This document shows positions 43,237 to 51,670 of a stretch of DNA of 64,000 nt, in pieces. Each line of letters opens with the position of its first letter. Positions within the stretch are counted from its first letter, which is position 1. The stretch lies in NCBI RefSeq assembly GCF_024138395.1, contig NZ_JAMYDU010000012.1, positions 1-64,000 of the forward strand. Reading direction: 5' to 3'. Made by a program: the position numbers and the translations under genes. Source of the stretch: Pseudomonas mandelii. GTDB lineage: Bacteria > Pseudomonadota > Gammaproteobacteria > Pseudomonadales > Pseudomonadaceae. The notes under the pieces were generated by a model. The model saw only the letters and a list, made by a program, of their open reading frames with translations, did not search any database and was not told the origin of the DNA.

Positions 43237-44552
43237 GCTCCCACCGCCCCTAGAGCTCTGGGCTCACCAACACTGACCTTATGCTGCGCAAACTCGTAGG
43301 GCGTAATGTGCTTTTCCCGGTTGGCGTCCAAGTAGTCAGCCCACCACGTCATCATCCGTCGGCGCTCTTCCAAGTGCTCAGCCTTGTGGATGTAGGCCGC
43401 GCGCACGCCGTTGCGCTCTTGGTGGCTCATTTGCCGTTCAACCGCGTCACGCGACCACAGGCCGGACTCGACCAACGCGGAACAGGCCATAGTGCGGAAA
43501 CCGTGCCCGCAAACCTCTATCTTGGTGTCGTACCCCATGCGGCGCAGTGACTTGTTTACGGTGTTCTCCGACATTGGCCGCCAGTGGTAGTGATCGCCCG
43601 GCAACACCAGATCAAAACGCCCGCTAAGCCGGCGTATCTGCTCTAGCACTTCAAGCGTCTGGCGTGATAACGGGACAAGGTGCGGAGTCCCCATCTTGGC
43701 TCCTCGGTGCGACCTCTTGACGCCCTCGATTGGTGCCCGTTCGCCGGGAATCGTCCACATGCTCCGGGTAAAGTCGAACTCCGACCAGCGAGCAAAGCGC
43801 AGCTCACTAGAACGAATGAACACCAGTAAAGCGAGGCTTACAGCAAGACAGGTAAGCGGTCGTCCGGTGTCAGCCTCGCAGCGTTGCAACAACTCCGGCA
43901 ACCGCTCAAGGGGCAAGGCCGGGCGGTGTTTGGTCTTGCGGGTGGCAGTCCCCCCCACCAGATCAAGCGCCGGGTTGTATTCGATGAAATTGCGCTGAAC
44001 GGCGATTCGCATGATTCCGGCGATGCGCTGACGCAGTCGCCCAACCACATCAAGCGCGCCGCGCTTCTCTACCGTCTTCAGACAGGCCAGCAGGTCGCGG
44101 GTTTTCAGGTCGGATACGGGGCGTTTGCCCAGCATGGGGAAAAGATCGACCTCAATCTCTTTCAGCACCCTGACCGCGTGATCCTTCGACCATTTGCCGG
44201 CCATGCTGGCGTGCCATTCCAGGGCCAGCGCCTCAAAGGTGTTCCCCGCCTCATTGGCCGCCTCGATCTTTGCTTGCTTAGCGCTCTCGATGGGGTCTTG
44301 GCCATGCGCCAGCAACTCGAGTGCATCGGCTCGACGCGCGCGGGCGGCTTTCAGACCGAGAGCCGGGTAGTTGCCGAACGTTGCCAGACCAGGCTTACCG
44401 CTTGGCTTTTTATACTTGAAGCGCCAGACCTTGGTGCCGGTAGCCTTTACAAGCAAAAAAAGCCCTTGCCCGTCGAACAGGGTGTAGTCCTTTGCGCGGG
44501 GCTTGGCGGCCTCGCATTTGGGGTCGGTAAGGGGGGTTACGGTGCGCGCCAT
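43233..44552 (-). CDS. P4-type tyrosine integrase (DUF4102 N-terminal arm domain)
   Basis: 439 residues. The N-terminal arm-binding DUF4102 domain (about 1-90, LTDPKCEAAKPRAKDYTLFDGQGLFLLV) is followed by a core-binding domain and a catalytic domain. Catalytic residues seen: R in IRSSELRFARW, H-x-x-R in CGHGFRTMACSALVESG, and Y in RAAYIHKAEHLEERRRMM. It lies beside tRNA-Leu, its expected target. First gene of the minus-strand integration operon. Confidence 0.93.
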   Translation of the reverse strand: MARTVTPLTDPKCEAAKPRAKDYTLFDGQGLFLLVKATGTKVWRFKYKKPSGKPGLATFGNYPALGLKAARARRADALELLAHGQDPIESAKQAKIEAANEAGNTFEALALEWHASMAGKWSKDHAVRVLKEIEVDLFPMLGKRPVSDLKTRDLLACLKTVEKRGALDVVGRLRQRIAGIMRIAVQRNFIEYNPALDLVGGTATRKTKHRPALPLERLPELLQRCEADTGRPLTCLAVSLALLVFIRSSELRFARWSEFDFTRSMWTIPGERAPIEGVKRSHRGAKMGTPHLVPLSRQTLEVLEQIRRLSGRFDLVLPGDHYHWRPMSENTVNKSLRRMGYDTKIEVCGHGFRTMACSALVESGLWSRDAVERQMSHQERNGVRAAYIHKAEHLEERRRMMTWWADYLDANREKHITPYEFAQHKVSVGEPRALGAVGA

Positions 44553-44579
44553 AGGTATACGCCTCGATATCGAACCGAT

Positions 44580-44602
44580 ATATACCTAAACGTATACCTA
44601 AA
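44580..44602. repeat. 23-bp direct repeat, right copy
   Basis: Identical to 32197-32219. Sits just upstream of the integrase start. A TAGGTATAC sequence nearby (44552-44560) is part of the same motif inverted. Confidence 0.75.
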
Positions 44603-44642
44603 TCTTGGGGCTGTACAGGTACATACGGGGATATTCAGACAC

Positions 44643-44669
44643 AAAAAAACCGGCTATAAGGCCGGTTTC
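44643..44669 (-). terminator. Terminator after tRNA-Leu
   Basis: AACCGGC...GCCGGTT stem with a T-run on the minus strand, about 45 bp past the tRNA. Confidence 0.85.
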
Positions 44670-44712
44670 TCTAGGTTTCAGGTGTTTACGGGAACATCTG
44701 AAATCATACTAT

Positions 44713-44799
44713 TGGTGCCCGAAGCCGGAATCGAACCGGCACGCCCTTACGAGCGGGGGATTTTAAGTCCCATGCGTCTACCAGTTTCGCCATTCGGGC
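44713..44799 (-). tRNA. tRNA-Leu (UAA)
   Basis: 87 nt, cloverleaf with a long variable arm (class II). The acceptor stem GCCCGAA pairs with TTCGGGC, the anticodon loop carries TAA, the T-loop GGTTCGATTCC is present, and CCA is encoded. The intact gene is on the integrase side of the island. Confidence 0.95.
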
Positions 44800-44952
44800 G
44801 GTAGCGCGATAAAGCAGTCTGACGGCTGACCAATAACGATCTTGGCAGTTCTGACGCTTGTGCAACAGAGGGGGAAATATATACATCCCGCCCCGGTGAA
44901 GCAAGTTCGCAAAGATCCTTTTCAAGACTAAATCTTGCAGGGCTGCGAAAAT

Positions 44953-44986
44953 AAAAAAGCTCCGTAGATCATGGATCTACGGAGCT
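44953..44986 (-). terminator. Terminator after tRNA-Cys
   Basis: A 13-bp perfect stem (AGCTCCGTAGATC and complement) followed by a T-run on the minus strand. It separates tRNA-Cys from tRNA-Leu, so the two are probably not one transcript. Confidence 0.88.
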
Positions 44987-44995
44987 CGTTTAAAG

Positions 44996-45069
44996 TGGAG
45001 GCCGAAGTCGGAATCGAACCGGCGTAGGTGGATTTGCAATCCACTGCATAACCATTTTGCTATTCGGCC
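44996..45069 (-). tRNA. tRNA-Cys (GCA)
   Basis: 74 nt, acceptor GGCCGAA with TTCGGCC, anticodon loop TTGCAAA (GCA), T-loop GGTTCGATTCC, encoded CCA. The 450 bp to the right hold no gene that I can support. Confidence 0.95.
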
Positions 45070-45517
45070 TCAAACATCTGATGTCAGTAGCACGACATCA
45101 AACGTGTAAACTCGTATCTGGAAACAAGATTCTAATCTAGCTTCCAACCCTTTGAAATCTAAGGGGTTTTCGTCTTCCCTAAGCAGGAATGGACGCAATT
45201 CTGGACTGGTTCGAAAGGCATGTCAAGAACTGGAGGAAAATAATTACAGGTCGTGCCACCGGTATATGTTCCGAGAACAGGCCAGAGCCTTATAAAAATC
45301 GCAGCCTTCGGCAGCTCTACATGGATCGCGTACATCCGCAGGAGTTGCCGGCCCCTTCCTTGCCTGTATTCAAGAAAACTTCAGGCCTGCCGATAGTCAG
45401 GTTCAGGCCTTCGCTCGCTGACACGCCTGCACAGCCGATTCGCTCCATAGTAACAACCCTTTCTCGCTGCGCCCGTTGTCTGGTTTGTTCTGACTCAATT
45501 ACATGGAGTAAGAGTGA

Positions 45518-47014
45518 ATGGCCTTCCCCCCTCGTTTTCTTGAGCACTATCGCAAAGCTGACCGCATCATGATTGGTTTGGTCTGGCTGATGTTTCTCTA
45601 CGCATTAGGTCTGGCGTTCTGGCACGACACGTTCACCCAGGCCGTGTTGGTGGGTGGCGGCACGGCGCTACTGCTGACGTTGCTTTATCACGCCATCGGC
45701 GGCACGCGGTTGATGCGTTGCTGCATCGCCATCGGCCTGATGGTCATCGCCGCCCTGCACATCAATCAATCCTGGGGCGTTATCGAAGTCCATTTCGGTA
45801 TTTTCGTGTTTTTGGCGGTCCTGACTTTTTATCGTGACTGGTTGCCGATTCTGGTCGCAGCGGTGGCGATCGCTGCGCATCACGTGATTTTCCATGCCTT
45901 GCAACATGCAGGTTTCCCGGTGTTTGTCATGGAGCATCACGGTGGCTGGACGATGATCTTTGTCCATGCTTTCTATGTCGTGGTGGAGACGGTAATCCTG
46001 CTCTACCTTGCCGTGCACAGTCAGGCCGAAGCCGTGGAAAGCCAGGACATGCTCGACAAGATGCTCGCGGCCACGTCCCGGCTCACCGACGCCGGCAACA
46101 GCGATACCGCCGACGTGCATGTTTCGTTGTCGGATCGCTTCGATCAGTTCCAGCTGCAAATCACTTCTCTGATCGACGGGGTTGTGCGCGACACCAACGG
46201 GCTCGGCGAACTCGGCCAGGAGCTCTCCAGGGCCAGTCATACGCTGGAGAAAGGCGCCCAGCATCAGTTGACGGAAATTACCGAGATGACCGGTTCGATG
46301 CAGCGCATGGGGCATGCCATGGAAGACATTGCCGTTCACGTCGAACAGGCGGTTCAACGTGCCAGCCAGGCCAGCGCGCAAATCAGCCGTGGTCAGGAAA
46401 GCGTCAACCGCGCCCAGCAAGAAGTCACGCAGTTGGCTTCGCGCATAAAAGGCACCAGCGACACCGTGGAGATTCTGGCGGGCCAGGCGGAACAGATCGG
46501 CAATGTGCTGGAAGTGATTGGCAGTATTGCTGACCAGACCAACTTGCTGGCCCTCAACGCTGCCATCGAGGCCGCACGCGCCGGTGAGCAGGGTCGAGGC
46601 TTTGCCGTGGTCGCCGATGAAGTGCGCAACCTGGCCCAGCGCACCGCCCTCTCCACCAAAGAAATCAAAAGCATCATCGAGGCCTTGCAGCAAGGCAGCC
46701 GGAAAGCGGCGCAAGCCATGCATGACAGTCGCGAAGGCGTGGAACGTTGCGTCGAGGACAGTCGGCAAGCATCGGCGATGTTCCAGGCGGTGGGTGCCGA
46801 TATCGTGCACATCGATGAGCTCAACGGGCGCATCGTCATCACCACCCGCGAACAATCCACCGCAAGCCTGGATATCGTCGTTCACTTACAGTCAGTGCAA
46901 GCCATCGCGCAAAATACCGCAGACGACGTCGCCACCCTGGCGCTGAGCAGCCAGCGCCTGCCGCCGATAGCCATCCGCCTGGAGGCGTTGGGGCGTACGT
47001 TTCATAAGCAATAA
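45518..47014 (+). CDS. Methyl-accepting chemotaxis protein with membrane-embedded sensor
   Basis: 498 residues. About six TM helices (residues 15-190) with almost no periplasmic loop form the sensing part; a cytoplasmic signalling domain follows. The MCP hairpin tip is IADQTNLLALNAAIEAARAGEQGRGFAVVADEVR. There is no PAS domain. Multi-TM sensors of this kind respond to membrane or redox cues in some members. The ligand is unknown. GGAG lies nine nt before the ATG. Convergent with the CBS gene. Confidence 0.92.
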   Translation: MAFPPRFLEHYRKADRIMIGLVWLMFLYALGLAFWHDTFTQAVLVGGGTALLLTLLYHAIGGTRLMRCCIAIGLMVIAALHINQSWGVIEVHFGIFVFLAVLTFYRDWLPILVAAVAIAAHHVIFHALQHAGFPVFVMEHHGGWTMIFVHAFYVVVETVILLYLAVHSQAEAVESQDMLDKMLAATSRLTDAGNSDTADVHVSLSDRFDQFQLQITSLIDGVVRDTNGLGELGQELSRASHTLEKGAQHQLTEITEMTGSMQRMGHAMEDIAVHVEQAVQRASQASAQISRGQESVNRAQQEVTQLASRIKGTSDTVEILAGQAEQIGNVLEVIGSIADQTNLLALNAAIEAARAGEQGRGFAVVADEVRNLAQRTALSTKEIKSIIEALQQGSRKAAQAMHDSREGVERCVEDSRQASAMFQAVGADIVHIDELNGRIVITTREQSTASLDIVVHLQSVQAIAQNTADDVATLALSSQRLPPIAIRLEALGRTFHKQ

Positions 47015-47044
47015 GTGCGGAGGAGTGACGTCGGCCCGACGTCC

Positions 47045-47485
47045 TCAGTGCCCGCGAATGTAATGCTCCAGTTGTCGAATCAAATCGGCCTGCTCGACGA
47101 TGGCTTCCTTGACCAGATCGCCGATCGACAGCAGCCCGATCAGTTCGCCACTCTCCAGCACGGGCAGATGGCGCAAATGACTGTCGGTCATGACCGCCAT
47201 GCAACGCTCGATGCTCTGCTGACTGTCGGCGGTCACCACCGGTGCGCTCATGATCTCGCGCACTGGCGTGCCGACCGAAGAACGGCCCTGCAGAACAACT
47301 TTGCGCGCATAGTCGCGCTCGCTGATGACGCCTACTACCTGCCCGTCTTCGATGACCGGCAACGCGCCTACATTCTTCTCGGCCATCATTTTCAGGGCGT
47401 CGAGGACCATCTGATCCGGCGCAATACTGTGCACCTGCTGGTTCTGCACGACTTTCAGTTTGAGCAACTGTGCGGCTGTCTTCAT
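47045..47485 (-). CDS. CBS-domain protein
   Basis: 146 residues from ATG 47485 with GGAG seven nt upstream. Two CBS motifs, typically binding adenine nucleotides (VLDALKMMAEKNVGALPVIEDGQVVGVISERDYARKVVL and SIERCMAVMTDSHLRHLPVLESGELIGLLSIGDLV). It lies 31 bp after nirD on the same strand and may be cotranscribed. Its part in nitrogen metabolism is not known. Confidence 0.88.
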   Translation of the reverse strand: MKTAAQLLKLKVVQNQQVHSIAPDQMVLDALKMMAEKNVGALPVIEDGQVVGVISERDYARKVVLQGRSSVGTPVREIMSAPVVTADSQQSIERCMAVMTDSHLRHLPVLESGELIGLLSIGDLVKEAIVEQADLIRQLEHYIRGH

Positions 47486-47516
47486 CAACGATCTCCGATA
47501 CGGTTCAGGGCGGCAA

Positions 47517-47903
47517 TCAAGCCGCCGCGACTTCCACGACGCCGGCGTTCAGGCGCACCGGCCATACGCGCAGGCGCTGCTCCGGGTACTCCAGGCAACT
47601 GCCGTCTTCGAGACGGAAATGCTGCTTGTAGATCGGCGACGCCACCACCAGATCGCCCTTGAGGCTGCCGATCAATCCGCGGCCGATGACGTTCGCGCCG
47701 GATTGCGGATCATGATTGTCGATGGCGTAGAGGGTGCGACCTTCGGCCTGCGGCAGGTAGAACAGCGCCACCTGCGCGCCGTCGAGCCAGACGACGACGC
47801 CGGAGTTGCTGACCAGATCCTGCTCGCTGCACACCGCTTGCCAAGCCTGAGCATTGGCCGCGGTTGCAGGGGCTTCGACACGCTGGGTAGTGGGCTGGCT
47901 CAT
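47517..47903 (-). CDS. nirD: Nitrite reductase (NADH) small subunit
   Basis: 128 residues from ATG 47903; the stop of nirB and this ATG share one base (TGATG). A Rieske-like fold lacking the cluster ligands, as usual for NirD (DLVSNSGVVVWLDGAQVALFYLP, IYKQHFRLEDGSCLEYPEQ). Works with NirB in assimilatory nitrite reduction. Confidence 0.92.
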   Translation of the reverse strand: MSQPTTQRVEAPATAANAQAWQAVCSEQDLVSNSGVVVWLDGAQVALFYLPQAEGRTLYAIDNHDPQSGANVIGRGLIGSLKGDLVVASPIYKQHFRLEDGSCLEYPEQRLRVWPVRLNAGVVEVAAA

Positions 47904-50464
47904 CAGGCATTCTCCTCGGTGACAGGGATAAGGTTGAGTTCGGTGGCCATGATCGGCCGGCGCTGACCACGTTCCTGAACAAAATGGATGTCCGGGTCTG
48001 GGCGTTGATCGTTGACGAAGGTGCGGAAGCGCTTGAGTTTTTCCGGGTCTTTGAGGGCGTTGGCCCATTCGCATTCGTAGCGGTTGACCACCAGCTGCAT
48101 CTGCGATTCGAGTTCCGCGCCGAGGCCAAGACTGTCGTTGATGACCACGTCCTTGAGGTAATCCAGGCCGCCCTCCAGGCTTTCGCGCCAGACCGAGGTG
48201 CGCTGCAATTTGTCGGCGGTGCGGATGTAGAACATCAGGAACCGGTCGATGTAACGGATCAGGGTTTCATCGTCCAGGTCGGTGGCGAACAGCTCGGCGT
48301 GACGTGGGCGCATGCCGCCGTTACCCGCCACGTAGAGGTTCCAGCCGTTCTCGGTGGCGATCACGCCCACGTCCTTGCTTTGCGCCTCGGCACATTCACG
48401 GGTGCAGCCGGAGACCGCGAATTTGAGCTTGTGCGGCGAGCGCAGGCCTTTGTAGCGATCCTCGAGGGTCAGGGCCATTTTCACGCTGTCCTGCACGCCG
48501 TAACGGCACCAGGTGCTGCCGACGCAAGACTTCACGGTGCGGGTCGATTTGCCGTAGGCATGCCCGGTTTCAAAACCGGCCTCAATCAGCTCGGACCAGA
48601 TGTCCGGCAACTGATGCAACTGCGCGCCGAACAGGTCGATCCGCTGGCCGCCGGTGATCTTGGTGTAGAGGTCGTATTTCTTCGCCACCACGCCAATCGC
48701 GATCAGCTTGTCAGCCGTGATCTCGCCCCCGGCGATGCGCGGCACCACCGAATAGGTGCCGTTTTTCTGCATGTTGGCCATGAAGGTGTCGTTGGTGTCC
48801 TGCAACGGCACCAGCGAGGCGTCCATGATCGGCTGGTTCCAGCACGAGGCGAGGATCGAGCCCACCGCCGGTTTGCACACGTCGCAACCGGTGTGGCCGC
48901 GACCGCGCTTGGCCAGCAGTTCTTCGAAGGTGATCACCCCTTCCACCCGCACCAGCGCATAGAGTTCCTGACGGGTGTAGGCGAAGTGTTCACACAGGCT
49001 CTTGTCGACACTGACGCCACGGGCAATCAGTTCATGCTCGAACACTTGCTTGAGTAATCCGGCGCAACCGCCGCAACCGGTGCAAGCCTTGGTCTGCGAT
49101 TTGAGCAGGCCGAGGTCGGTGCAGCCGCCGTCGATGGCTGAGCAGATCGAGCCCTTGGTGACGTTATGGCACGAGCATACGGTAGCCGATTCAGGCAACG
49201 CGCCCGGGCCCAGGGTTGGCGCGCCGGTGGACGAAGGCAGAATCAGGCTGGCCGGTTCCGACGGCAAGGCAATGCCGTTCTGCATGTATTGCAGCAGGGT
49301 GTCGTAATAGCTGTTGTCGCCGACCAACACCGCGCCGAGCACGCGTTTGCTGTCGGCATCCACCACCAACCGGCGGTAGCTGGCTGTTGCTTCATCGATG
49401 AACTGATAACTGCGCGCACCCGGCGTCTGGGCGTGAGCATCGCCGATGGAGCCGACATCGACGCCGAGCAGTTTGAGCTTGGTCGACATGTCGGCGCCCT
49501 GGAACGGCTCCGCCACTTGGTTGCACAGCAGAGACGCGACGCCACGGGCCATTTGATAACCAGGGGCGACCAGACCGAAGAGGCTGCCATTCCAGGCGGC
49601 ACACTCACCGACGGCATAGATGTTCGGATCGCTGGTCAGGCACTGATTGTCAATCACCACGCCGCCACGCGGACCGATGTCCAGCGCACATTGGCGGGCC
49701 AGCGCGTCTTGCGCGCGGATGCCGGCGGAGAACACGATCAGGTCGGCTTCGAGGAATTCGTCATTGGAAAAATTCATCCGGTAGCGGTACTGCTCGCCGG
49801 CACTGATCGACTGCGTGCCACGGGACAAGTGCACACCGACGCCGAGCCGCTCGATTTGCGCCTTCAGCGCCAAGCCACCCTGCTCATCCAGCTGCACCGG
49901 CATCAGACGCGGGGCGAATTCCACCACATGCGCTTCCAGGCCCAGGCTTTTCAGGGCGTTGGCCGCTTCCAGACCGAGCAGGCCACCGCCAACCACCACG
50001 CCACGCCGGGCATTGGCCGCCGCGGCACGAATGGCGTCGAGGTCTTCCAGAGTGCGATAGACCAGGCGCGAGTCGCCTTCTGCACCTTCGATAGGTGGCA
50101 CAAACGGATAAGAACCGGTGGCCAGAACCAGTTTGTCGTACGAGACGCAACCTTGTGCGGTGATCACTTGACGGCGGTCGCGGTCGATTTCCAGCACCGG
50201 CACACCCAGATGCAAAGTGATGCCCGGCGTCTGGTAAAGAGAGGCTTCGCCCAAGGCCAGCGACTCGGCATCGCGACCGCTGAAATACTCGGACAGATGC
50301 ACACGGTCGTAGGCACGCATCGGCTCTTCGCTGAAGACATGCAGGCGGTAGTGGTCGAGGGCGCCACGCTCGATGAGCTGCTCCACACAATGATGTCCGA
50401 CCATGCCATTGCCGATCACGATCAGCGTTTGCAGTTTGTTCAATGCGGCGACGTTGGAATTCAT
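47903..50464 (-). CDS. nirB: Assimilatory nitrite reductase (NADH) large subunit
   Basis: Reduces nitrite to ammonium using NADH, FAD, [2Fe-2S], sirohaem and [4Fe-4S]. 853 residues from ATG 50464. FAD/NAD domains at the N-terminus (LIVIGNGMVGHHC, GVVVGGGLLGLEAANAL), BFD-type [2Fe-2S] cysteines (CSCHNV...CTGCGGC), and the sirohaem/4Fe-4S motif (CVGSTWCRYG...GCTRECAEA). Upstream extension into the leader is rejected. Expression is probably controlled by NasT antitermination at the leader. No nasA-type nitrate reductase gene follows. Confidence 0.95.
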   Translation of the reverse strand: MNSNVAALNKLQTLIVIGNGMVGHHCVEQLIERGALDHYRLHVFSEEPMRAYDRVHLSEYFSGRDAESLALGEASLYQTPGITLHLGVPVLEIDRDRRQVITAQGCVSYDKLVLATGSYPFVPPIEGAEGDSRLVYRTLEDLDAIRAAAANARRGVVVGGGLLGLEAANALKSLGLEAHVVEFAPRLMPVQLDEQGGLALKAQIERLGVGVHLSRGTQSISAGEQYRYRMNFSNDEFLEADLIVFSAGIRAQDALARQCALDIGPRGGVVIDNQCLTSDPNIYAVGECAAWNGSLFGLVAPGYQMARGVASLLCNQVAEPFQGADMSTKLKLLGVDVGSIGDAHAQTPGARSYQFIDEATASYRRLVVDADSKRVLGAVLVGDNSYYDTLLQYMQNGIALPSEPASLILPSSTGAPTLGPGALPESATVCSCHNVTKGSICSAIDGGCTDLGLLKSQTKACTGCGGCAGLLKQVFEHELIARGVSVDKSLCEHFAYTRQELYALVRVEGVITFEELLAKRGRGHTGCDVCKPAVGSILASCWNQPIMDASLVPLQDTNDTFMANMQKNGTYSVVPRIAGGEITADKLIAIGVVAKKYDLYTKITGGQRIDLFGAQLHQLPDIWSELIEAGFETGHAYGKSTRTVKSCVGSTWCRYGVQDSVKMALTLEDRYKGLRSPHKLKFAVSGCTRECAEAQSKDVGVIATENGWNLYVAGNGGMRPRHAELFATDLDDETLIRYIDRFLMFYIRTADKLQRTSVWRESLEGGLDYLKDVVINDSLGLGAELESQMQLVVNRYECEWANALKDPEKLKRFRTFVNDQRPDPDIHFVQERGQRRPIMATELNLIPVTEENA

Positions 50465-50499
50465 AGTAAGCACCCAGCCAAAGCCAATCACGGTTAAAA

Positions 50500-50540
50500 A
50501 AAGCAAAAAAAAACGCCTGAAACCTCTCGGTTTCAGGCGT
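50500..50540 (-). terminator. Leader terminator upstream of nirB
   Basis: A perfect 12-bp stem (ACGCCTGAAACC and complement) with a GAGA loop is followed by nine T on the minus strand. It stands in the nirB leader about 40 bp before the ATG, so transcription will stop there unless antitermination occurs. Confidence 0.9.
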
Positions 50541-50635
50541 CTTTGCCTGTTCTTCGCGGTGTTCGACCTGGCGCCTTCGCCGGATCCACCGATGTTGCCC
50601 ACGACCTGCTCGGCCGGTCGATCGTCGTTGATCGA
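50534..50635 (-). promoter_or_regulatory. ANTAR (NasT-type) two-hairpin antitermination leader
   Basis: Two hairpins with six-base loops carrying A at position 1 and G at position 4: P1 (50618-50635) is TCGATC-AACGAC-GATCGA, and P2 (50534-50549) is CAGGC-AAAGAC-GCCTG. P2 uses the left half of the terminator stem, so P2 and the terminator exclude each other. This is the known ANTAR target layout. NasT binding on nitrate or nitrite would allow nirBD transcription. Confidence 0.8.
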
Positions 50636-50955
50636 GTGGGCTGCCCATCTTTTTCAGGATGGCTGAAGGGATGAATGCAGTCTTTGTGCCAGTCGCTGGG
50701 GCTATCTTTCATCCGCGTTGCGAAACTGATGCTGAGCAATCGGGGAATAGGCTTGGAGACTGCGCAATAGGCGAGTTTTGCAGGGGTTAGACGGTGCTTT
50801 AGAAACCGGTGCGCGGATCAGATGCGGGCGCTTCACACATGGCGAACACTCGGTGCAAGTGCACATTTTTATGGCATCGCGCTTTATAAAAGTGCATGCA
50901 GCGGTCAATACCGCTCACGACAATGCCAGTCGGTTAAGCGAATGAACCGCTTTTC

Positions 50956-51021
50956 GTAGGAGCCAGGCTTGCCGGCGAAGGCGCACTTAAGGACGCCTTC
51001 GCCGGCAAGCCTGGCTCCTAC
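50956..51021. repeat. REP-like perfect 28-bp inverted pair
   Basis: Arms 50956-50983 and 50994-51021 are exact reverse complements containing GTAGGAGCCAGGCTTGCC. Typical Pseudomonas REPIN element. The 50641-51230 intergenic region otherwise holds no gene I can support. Confidence 0.85.
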
Positions 51022-51095
51022 AGGTCCGGGGGCAAGCCCCCTCGCCACAGGTTTCTCGGCACCATTCGGGCAAGCGTCAATGCCGGTTGCGGCCC

Positions 51096-51187
51096 TTGTG
51101 GGAGCGAGCCTGCTCGCGATAGCGGTGGATCAGCCAATCTTGATGCTGAATGTTCCGCCGTCATCGCGAGCAGGCTCGCTCCCACAA
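51096..51187. repeat. REP-like perfect 25-bp inverted pair
   Basis: Arms 51096-51120 and 51163-51187 (GTGGGAGCGAGCCTGCTCGC core) with a 42-nt spacer. The same half-core occurs at 21250-21266. Confidence 0.85.
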
Positions 51188-51230
51188 GTTTGCGCACCTT
51201 AACTTACCGGCATCCGGGCAAGCGTCGCCT

Positions 51231-51431
51231 TCAGCAGCACCGCGTATTGCATTTGCCACGGCCGAAACGGGCTTCCTGACGCTCACGAAAAAACGCTTCA
51301 TAACTCATGACCGGCTCGCCCGGATGATTGAGCGCCCTTTGCGCGACGTAGTTGTCGTAGTCGGGAACGCCCACCATTAACCGTGCGCTCTGGCGGAAAA
51401 AGCTGGCGACATGCTGCAGTTTACGGAACAT
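51231..51431 (-). CDS. YbdD/YjiX family (DUF466) small protein
   Basis: 66 residues from ATG 51431 (MFRKLQHVASFFRQSARLMVGVPDYDNYVAQRAL...), ending in CNTRCC. Matches the small family usually encoded after the carbon-starvation/pyruvate carrier CstA or BtsT. Here no such carrier is adjacent. The role of the family is unclear. Confidence 0.82.
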   Translation of the reverse strand: MFRKLQHVASFFRQSARLMVGVPDYDNYVAQRALNHPGEPVMSYEAFFRERQEARFGRGKCNTRCC

Positions 51432-51670
51432 GGCAATGCTCTCTATGGGGGATTGGACACTCCCATGGAACCGCACTGATGTATCTGCAATGTGTCCGTG
51501 CATGGGTCATTTGTATTTTCATGTATCCCGAGACCGCGACCTTTTGGCGCATGCCGGCTAGCCATCGATTGAGCGCCACAGCGCAACAGTTTGTTAACAT
51601 CCCTGCGCTCTTTTTCGTCTGATTGATCAGCCACTGTAGATTCCCGTCGCTACACAGGATGCTTTTTTTC

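Larger units (their letters stand above)
32120..44736. mobile_element. Genomic island integrated at tRNA-Leu
   Basis: A 23-nt sequence at 32120-32142 copies the 3' end of tRNA-Leu (44713-44736) with one gap and two changes, giving candidate attL and attR. A P4-type integrase ends just inside the tRNA. A 23-bp direct repeat just inside each end (32197-32219 and 44580-44602) fits arm-type integrase sites. The right third is a P4-like replication/integration module. The rest is cargo with HNH, DUF3800 and integron-like parts. Part of the cargo (36-39 kb) is clearly more AT-rich than the backbone. Confidence 0.8.

Noticed and set aside
32965..44600. CRISPR array in the island
   Set aside because: No regularly spaced repeats of the needed length were seen.
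45189..45572. 127-codon ORF before the chemoreceptor
   Set aside because: It overlaps the chemoreceptor start by 55 bp, has unlikely composition and no good ribosome binding site.
49166..50497. Long plus-strand ORF opposite nirB
   Set aside because: Antisense shadow; histidine- and glutamine-rich composition typical of reverse-strand reading.
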